From Rhizobium sp. (lineage in GTDB: Bacteria; Pseudomonadota; Alphaproteobacteria; Rhizobiales; Rhizobiaceae), in NCBI GenBank assembly GCA_027533385.1, contig JAPZUE010000040.1, positions 62,001-126,000 on the forward strand: a stretch of DNA of 64,000 bases, given 5' to 3'. Positions 59,097 through 64,000 of the stretch are shown piece by piece. A model generated the notes under the pieces. It made no database searches, had not been told where the DNA came from, and saw only the letters and a program-made list of their open reading frames with translations. Each line of letters begins with the position of its first letter. The first letter of the stretch is position 1. Made by a program: the position numbers and the translations under genes.

Positions 59097-59696
59097 ATGA
59101 AAACGGTCAGGGTCATGTTGTGGACGGCGGTGGTCGTCATGGCGGGAGTGCTCGGCTGGCTGACCTATTCGGTCACGCAGTCGGATCAGCAGATCGCAGA
59201 GGCACCCTTCGGTGTTCCCTTCGAGCTTGTTGACCAGAATGGCCAGCCGATCACCGAACAGGCTTTCCGCGGCAAGCCAACAGCGCTGTTCTTCGGCTTT
59301 ACCCATTGCCCGGAAGTCTGCCCGACCACGCTCTTCGAACTGGATGGTTGGATGAAGCAGGTGGATCCTGCCGGCACGGGTCTGCAGGCCTATTTCGTCA
59401 CCGTCGATCCGGAGCGCGACACGCCGGAAATCCTCGGCCGCTACATTTCCAACGTCACCGACCGCGTGAAGGGCATTGCCGGTGATCCGGCAAAGGTTGC
59501 GGAGGTGGTCAAGGGTTTCCGCGTTTACGCCAAGAAGATCCCGCTCGACGAAGCGCAGCCGAACGGCGACTACACGATGGATCATACGGCGTCCGTTTTC
59601 CTTCTCGATGCGGAGGGGCGGTTCAAGGGAACGATCGCCTATGGCGAGAACCCGGAAACCGCCATCAAGAAGCTGGAAAACCTGATGAAGGGTTGA
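59097..59696 (+). CDS. SCO1/SenC family copper-binding protein
   Basis: Thioredoxin-fold, membrane-anchored protein that delivers copper to the CuA site of cytochrome c oxidase. 199 residues. An N-terminal anchor (about 5-24) precedes FGVPFELVDQNGQPI, FFGFTHCPEVCPTTL with the CxxxC copper ligands, FVTVDPERDTPEIL, and the third ligand His in MDHTASVFLLD. All ligands are present, so it is competent for copper. Promoter region shared with the 51-residue protein gene; prmA follows after 91 bases. Confidence 0.94.
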   Translation: MKTVRVMLWTAVVVMAGVLGWLTYSVTQSDQQIAEAPFGVPFELVDQNGQPITEQAFRGKPTALFFGFTHCPEVCPTTLFELDGWMKQVDPAGTGLQAYFVTVDPERDTPEILGRYISNVTDRVKGIAGDPAKVAEVVKGFRVYAKKIPLDEAQPNGDYTMDHTASVFLLDAEGRFKGTIAYGENPETAIKKLENLMKG

Positions 59697-59787
59697 CGCC
59701 CTGGAGCTTCGGCTGAGGTTGCCATCCGGGCGTTTGCGTTGTACCGCAACGCCTCTGACTGCCCTGACCTTCCAAGGATGACCGATC

Positions 59788-60672
59788 GTGGCCGAAATTC
59801 GCCTTTATGTGACCACCACCGAGAAGAATGCCAACCGGATCCTCGATCTGATGAGCTTCGCTTTCGGCGAGGAGGACTATGCGATCGCGACCACCGAGGT
59901 CGACGAGAAGGCCGATATCTGGGAGGCTTCCATCTATCTGATGGCCGACCAGGAGGAGGAGGTCATCCCCCGGGTTCAGGAACTGCTTTCTGAAGAATTT
60001 CCGGAGGCTGCAATCGAGCGCGAGGTGATCCCGGACATTGATTGGATCGCCAAGTCGCTCGAGGGCTTGAAGCCGGTGCGGGCCGGCCGTTTTCTGGTTC
60101 ACGGTTCGCATGATCGCGACAAGGTCCAGCCGCACGACGTGGCGATCGAGATCGATGCCGGTCAGGCCTTTGGCACCGGACATCATGGAACAACGGCCGG
60201 CTGCCTCGAAGTCATCGAAAAGGTCGTCAGGGCGCGGAAAGTGCGCAATGCGCTGGATCTCGGAACGGGCAGCGGTGTGCTGGCGATTGCCGTGCGCAAG
60301 CTTCTACCCGTACCGGTGCTGGCGACCGATATCGATCCGATTGCGGTTCGTGTGGCCAAGGAAAATGCCCGCCGCAACCAGGTCGTGGACGGGATCGACT
60401 TTCGCACGGCGCCTGGCTTTCACTCGACCGCTTTCCGTGAACATGGTCCATTCGATCTGATCATCGCCAACATTCTGGCGCGGCCGCTGATCAAGATGGC
60501 GCCGCAACTCGTCAACCACCTCGCGCCCAATGGTTCCGTCATCCTTTCGGGCATCCTGGCGGAGCAGCGCTGGAAGGTGATTGCCGCCTACAGCGGTGAG
60601 GGGCTCTCGCATGTGAAGACGATCTGGCGCAACGGCTGGGTGACCATTCACTTCACGCAAGGCAAGGGCTGA
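59788..60672 (+). CDS. prmA: ribosomal protein L11 methyltransferase
   Basis: Trimethylates ribosomal protein L11 with SAM. 294 residues. A GTG start is used: AAGGA lies 9 bases upstream, and the nearby ATG at 59778 is out of frame. The N-terminal substrate-binding domain (AEIRLYVTTTEKNANRI, DIDWIAKSLEGLKPV) is linked to the methyltransferase with DAGQAFGTGHHGTT, motif I ALDLGTGSGVLAIAV and the NPPY-like FDLIIANILARPL. Ends with a strong terminator. Confidence 0.96.
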   Translation: MAEIRLYVTTTEKNANRILDLMSFAFGEEDYAIATTEVDEKADIWEASIYLMADQEEEVIPRVQELLSEEFPEAAIEREVIPDIDWIAKSLEGLKPVRAGRFLVHGSHDRDKVQPHDVAIEIDAGQAFGTGHHGTTAGCLEVIEKVVRARKVRNALDLGTGSGVLAIAVRKLLPVPVLATDIDPIAVRVAKENARRNQVVDGIDFRTAPGFHSTAFREHGPFDLIIANILARPLIKMAPQLVNHLAPNGSVILSGILAEQRWKVIAAYSGEGLSHVKTIWRNGWVTIHFTQGKG

Positions 60673-60698
60673 CACCTTACGTCAGTTTTCGTCACGCA

Positions 60699-60730
60699 GA
60701 AAAGGCGGCCCACAAGGAGCCGCCTTTTTT
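60699..60730 (+). terminator. rho-independent terminator after prmA
   Basis: AAAGGCGGC (60701-60709) and GCCGCCTTT (60719-60727) pair over 9 bp, followed by three more T residues. Confidence 0.9.
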
Positions 60731-60821
60731 GGCGCCGGCATCATGCGGCGCCGGTGTCCGCGAGCGTGGGAGGGGCGCTCAAGCGGATGCTAGGCTGGGC
60801 GGTCTTGCGACCCGCCGGTGT

Positions 60822-60995
60822 TCAGATGATGGAGTGCTGATGCGGACGGCGGCGCAGCTCGTCGCGCTTCAGGCCCATGGCCTCCAGCGATGCGTCGTCG
60901 AGCGACAGAAGAGCACCCGTCGTGTAGAGATCGGCACGACGCTGGCGTGCCTCGACGAGATTGTTGAGAGCAGTACGCAGGAAGGACTTGGCCAT
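60822..60995 (-). CDS. DUF1127 family mini-protein
   Basis: 57 residues from ATG 60995 with AAGGA 10 bases upstream; the longer open frame has no ribosome site. MAKSFLRTALNNLVEARQRR is a basic amphipathic helix and LYTTGALLSLDDASLEAMGL with the final KRDELRR is the DUF1127 core. Such Arg-rich proteins are abundant in rhizobia; members in Agrobacterium have been tied to phosphate metabolism and others to RNA turnover. Which applies here is unknown. Isolated between prmA and pepP-like genes, with about 250 bases upstream for its promoter. Confidence 0.85.
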   Translation of the reverse strand: MAKSFLRTALNNLVEARQRRADLYTTGALLSLDDASLEAMGLKRDELRRRPHQHSII

Positions 60996-61247
60996 CTCTT
61001 GGTTTCCTTTCGGTTCCGGACGCCTTGGACTGCGTCCTCGATGACTACAGATATAGCTTTCCCAACTGGCTTCAGTCAGATGGCTTGGAGCACGGGAGAT
61101 CTGCAAATGCTGCATGGCAGCATAAGGGTTTTCTGAAGTTGGGAAGGGTAGGCCGGATGTACGCTAAAAGCGCGTGGCCATGGTGGTGGGGGCGGTGAGG
61201 CCTTGCTATAAGCGCTGACCAACAGTGTCTTCATCGCGAGTAGCCCC

Positions 61248-63083
61248 ATGTTTCAGTCCTTCGAGGTCAAGTCCACGCCGCATCACGGCAAATCCCGGAT
61301 CGCAGCGCTCAGGGGACTGTTTGCAGAGTTCGGCATCGATGGACTGCTGGTCCCGCGCTCGGATGACTATCTCGGCGAATACGTGCCCGAGTCCGCCGAG
61401 CGTCTCGCCTGGGCGACCGGCTTCACCGGTTCGGCCGGGATGCTGCTGGTGACCGAGGTGCAGGCCGTCGTCTTCGTGGACGGCCGTTACGTCACGCAGC
61501 TTGCCCAGCAGGTCGATCCGACCGTCTTCACGCCCGGAGACCTTGTCGGCGAGCCGCCGCACAAATGGATCGAGAACCGCGCATCAAAGGGCTTTCGTCT
61601 GGGGATCGATCCCTGGGTGCATACCGGGGCGGAAGTGCGCAGGCTGGAAAAGGCGCTGGCGGAGAAGGGCGGTAGCCTGGTCTTCCTGCCGCATAATCCG
61701 GTCGATCGGCTCTGGACGGACCGTCCGGCCGAGCCCAAGGGCGCCGTCATGATCCAGGCTCTAAACCAGGCGGGTGTGTCCGCTGCCGACAAGCTGAAGA
61801 AGATCGCAGCCGATCTGACGGAGAAGAGCCTTGCCGCTGTGCTGATCTCCGATCCGTCGTCGGTGGCCTGGATTTTCAACCTGCGTGGCAATGATGTTCC
61901 GCATACTCCGCATCCGCTGTCGCGTGCGATCATCAGGGCGAATGGATCTGCCGAACTCTTCCTGGACAGCGCCAAGACCAATCTCGAGGTCGAGACCTAT
62001 CTCCGCGACCTTTGCGAACAGGTCGATCCGGCGCTTTTGGCCGAACGGCTGGAACGGGTCGCCAAGGGCGGCCAGCGCATACTCGTTGACCCGGATCTGG
62101 CTCCTTACGCGCTCTCTCGACTGATCCGCGAGAGCGGCGGCGACGTCGTCGAAGGCAATGATCCCGCGAAGCTCGGGCGTGCGGTGAAGAACATGGTCGA
62201 GCTCAACGGCTCGGCTGCGGCGCATCTGCAGGACGGCGTTGCCATGGTCGAGTTTCTGCACTGGTTCGACGAGCAGCCGCATGGCAGCCTGACCGAGATT
62301 GCGGCTGCGCAGAAGCTTGAAGCCGTCCGCGCGGCTGTCGGGCAGCGGATGCAGAACCCGCTCAAGGATATCTCCTTCGACACGATCTCCGGTGCCGGTG
62401 AGAATGCGGCGATCATGCATTACCGCGTGACGACCGAGAGCGACCGGCCAATCCGCTCGGGCGAGATGTTCCTGATCGATTCCGGCGCGCAATATGTGAA
62501 TGGGACGACCGACATCACCCGAACGCTTGCCGTCGGTGAGGTGCCGGAGGAGCAGAAGCGCTTCTTCACCTTGGCGCTGAAGGGCATGATCGCAATCAGC
62601 ACGGCGCGCTTTCCGAAGGGCACGCGCGGCTGCGATCTCGATCCTCTGGCCCGCATCGCGCTCTGGAAGGCCGGTGCCGATTTCGCCCATGGCACGGGCC
62701 ATGGCGTCGGCTCCTATCTCTCGGTGCATGAAGGTCCGCAGCGCATCGCGCGGCTTTCGACCCAGGAGCTGCTGCCCGGGATGATCCTGTCGAACGAGCC
62801 CGGCTATTATCGTCCCGGCAGCTTCGGTATCCGGATCGAGAACCTCATCTATGTCCGCGAAGCCGAGGCCATCGAGGGCGGCGACCAGCCGATGCTCGGC
62901 TTCGAGACGCTGACCTTTGTGCCTGTTGACCGCAAGCTCATCGTGCAGGATCTGCTGACGCGCGATGAGCTGCAGTGGCTCGACGCCTATCATGCCAAGA
63001 CCCGTGACGAGCTGCTGCCGCTGATCTCCGACGTGGCCACCAAGCAGTGGCTGGAGCAGGCGACGGCGCCGTTTGCCCGCTAA
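61248..63083 (+). CDS. M24-family Xaa-Pro aminopeptidase
   Basis: Releases N-terminal residues next to proline. 611 residues, the long three-domain form of eukaryotic and alphaproteobacterial aminopeptidase P. The first creatinase-like domain starts GIDGLLVPRSDDYLGEYVP, a second covers about 170-310, and the catalytic pita-bread domain has metal ligands Asp in LIDSGAQY, Asp in GTTDITRT, His in GTGHGVGSYL, Glu in LSNEPGYY and Glu in GIRIENLI. No signal peptide, so cytoplasmic. Convergent with azlD. Confidence 0.94.
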   Translation: MFQSFEVKSTPHHGKSRIAALRGLFAEFGIDGLLVPRSDDYLGEYVPESAERLAWATGFTGSAGMLLVTEVQAVVFVDGRYVTQLAQQVDPTVFTPGDLVGEPPHKWIENRASKGFRLGIDPWVHTGAEVRRLEKALAEKGGSLVFLPHNPVDRLWTDRPAEPKGAVMIQALNQAGVSAADKLKKIAADLTEKSLAAVLISDPSSVAWIFNLRGNDVPHTPHPLSRAIIRANGSAELFLDSAKTNLEVETYLRDLCEQVDPALLAERLERVAKGGQRILVDPDLAPYALSRLIRESGGDVVEGNDPAKLGRAVKNMVELNGSAAAHLQDGVAMVEFLHWFDEQPHGSLTEIAAAQKLEAVRAAVGQRMQNPLKDISFDTISGAGENAAIMHYRVTTESDRPIRSGEMFLIDSGAQYVNGTTDITRTLAVGEVPEEQKRFFTLALKGMIAISTARFPKGTRGCDLDPLARIALWKAGADFAHGTGHGVGSYLSVHEGPQRIARLSTQELLPGMILSNEPGYYRPGSFGIRIENLIYVREAEAIEGGDQPMLGFETLTFVPVDRKLIVQDLLTRDELQWLDAYHAKTRDELLPLISDVATKQWLEQATAPFAR

Positions 63084-63085
63084 AC

Positions 63086-63397
63086 TCAGCTGAGGAAATG
63101 CCGCATCAGCATGACGACGGCCCAGCCGCCGATCAGCATGGGAATGGTGGAGAAGCGCAGGCCGATCAGAAGCGAGGCCGCCATGGCGGCCTTGACGTCG
63201 ATTTCGCCGGCGAAAAAGGCGGGGGCGACGAGCGTCGTCAGGACGGCTGCCGGGACGGCATTGAGCGCGGCCTCCAGCCTGGGCGGCATGGTTTTCAGCC
63301 GTTTCACCAGGATGTAGCCACCAATACGGGTGAGGAAGGTCGCAATCGCTGCCGCCGCGATCAGCATTGTCATGTAGGGCGTCAGAAGCGTGCTCAT
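63086..63397 (-). CDS. azlD: AzlD-type branched-chain amino acid exporter subunit
   Basis: 103 residues with four hydrophobic segments; FLTRIGGYILVKRLKTMPPRLEAALNAVPAAVLTTLVAPAF is the hallmark of the AzlD family (quoted in two parts at positions 21-61). Small partner of AzlC in exporting branched-chain amino acids or analogues. Its ATG overlaps the azlC stop by 4 bases. Only two bases separate its stop from that of the convergent peptidase gene. Confidence 0.92.
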   Translation of the reverse strand: MSTLLTPYMTMLIAAAAIATFLTRIGGYILVKRLKTMPPRLEAALNAVPAAVLTTLVAPAFFAGEIDVKAAMAASLLIGLRFSTIPMLIGGWAVVMLMRHFLS

Positions 63398-64000
63398 CGG
63401 GCAGCCTCCTCGGCAGGCTCGTCCTTCGGCGGAAGGGGCAGCAGGGCCGCGAGCAACACGCCTGCCAGGGCGCCGATGCTGATGTGCCAGGGTGTGCCGA
63501 CAACGTGCTGGGCAGCGACGGAGACAACGGCGCTCACAGTCACGATCAGCAGGAAATTGCCTCGCTTGCGGAAGCCGAGCACAAGGCCGAGGAAATAGAT
63601 CGGCAGCAGAACGTCGATCCCGTAGTCGGCGGGATTGCCGATGACGCTGCCCAGCGCGCCGCCGACGGCACTCATGGCGACCCAGGGAACGTAGATCATC
63701 GCGCCGAAGCCGAAATACCAGGGGAAGCTCACCGTCCGCCCGCTTTCACCGCGCGCCACGGCCTCGGCAAACTGTGGGTCGGTCAGCAAGAAGAAGCTCA
63801 GCAGTTTCTGCGGCAGGGTGAAGTGATCGATGAACGGGGTGAGGGCCGCCGAATAGAGGATGTGGCGGAAATTCACCGCCAGGATCGAGAGGACGACGAT
63901 CCACATCGGCACAGCCTGGCCGAAAAGCTCTATGCCGACCAATTGGCTGGCGCCGGCATAGACGGTGGCGCTCATCAGCGCTGCCTCGGCGACGGTCTGG
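63394..64000 (-). CDS. azlC: AzlC-type branched-chain amino acid exporter, partial (5' end outside window)
   Basis: The frame is open to the window edge; about 200 residues are visible. AEAALMSATVYAGASQLVGI is the conserved early segment of AzlC, so roughly 30-40 N-terminal residues are missing. NFRHILYSAALTPFI, LTDPQFAEAV and a series of membrane spans follow. The first in-window ATG (63975) is internal, not the start. Forms the large subunit of the AzlCD permease. Confidence 0.93.
   Translation of the reverse strand, partial: QTVAEAALMSATVYAGASQLVGIELFGQAVPMWIVVLSILAVNFRHILYSAALTPFIDHFTLPQKLLSFFLLTDPQFAEAVARGESGRTVSFPWYFGFGAMIYVPWVAMSAVGGALGSVIGNPADYGIDVLLPIYFLGLVLGFRKRGNFLLIVTVSAVVSVAAQHVVGTPWHISIGALAGVLLAALLPLPPKDEPAEEAAR

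Overview
The window is GC-rich chromosomal DNA from an alphaproteobacterium, almost certainly of the Rhizobiaceae (Rhizobium/Agrobacterium/Allorhizobium-like). The evidence is chemoreceptors ending in a WEEF pentapeptide, a btaAB pair for phosphorus-free betaine lipid, a PPi-dependent phosphofructokinase, a DUF1127 mini-protein, an ArsR-methyltransferase fusion beside metF, a class A RNase P RNA of alphaproteobacterial layout, and a complete mraZ-to-ftsZ division and cell-wall cluster whose ftsZ has the long linker usual in rhizobia. I saw no tRNA, rRNA, insertion sequence, prophage or CRISPR array.

Layout. 1-3.2 kb: two tandem chemoreceptor genes, the first cut by the window edge. 3.2-5.2 kb: a putative SAM/SAH-responsive regulator and metF. 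5.2-7.8 kb: a 25-residue membrane-protein gene and two murein hydrolases. 7.9-9.8 kb: btaBA. 9.9-19.9 kb: a GGDEF-EAL protein, a serine hydrolase, two SLT-type transglycosylases, a LysE-type exporter, PPi-PFK, a TerB-DnaJ co-chaperone, a murein amidase and an FAD oxidoreductase. 19.9-20.3 kb: rnpB. 20.5-41.9 kb: the dcw cluster (mraZ, rsmH, ftsL, ftsI, murE, murF, mraY, murD, ftsW, murG, murC, murB, a GGDEF gene, ddl, ftsQ, ftsA, ftsZ) followed by lpxC. 42-49.3 kb: bamD, recN, cardiolipin synthase, an EEP-family hydrolase and ligA. 49.3-64 kb: a second GGDEF gene paralogous to the one in the dcw cluster, a truncated membrane protein, a DEAD-box helicase, a DEDDh exonuclease, creA, a secreted protein of unknown function, cheW plus a chemoreceptor, a DUF2189 protein, a 51-residue membrane protein, a SCO1 homologue, prmA, a DUF1127 protein, an M24 aminopeptidase, and azlD with a partial azlC.

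How the genes work together. The dcw genes make lipid II and build the divisome. They are tightly packed, with 1-4 nt overlaps and TTG starts for murF and ftsQ. Four exactly spaced MraZ boxes precede mraZ. The five murein hydrolases lie just upstream of this cluster. lpxC, bamD and cls add outer-membrane and phospholipid functions. Three c-di-GMP genes and three chemoreceptors supply signalling.

Most of the window is core genome. The points most worth following are the small membrane-protein genes at 5304-5381 and 58823-58978, the GGDEF gene inside the dcw cluster with its Shine-Dalgarno sequence in a hairpin, the nested palindrome in the mcp leader, the perfect 22-bp inverted repeat after ligA, and the truncated gene beside AT-rich DNA near 50.5 kb.
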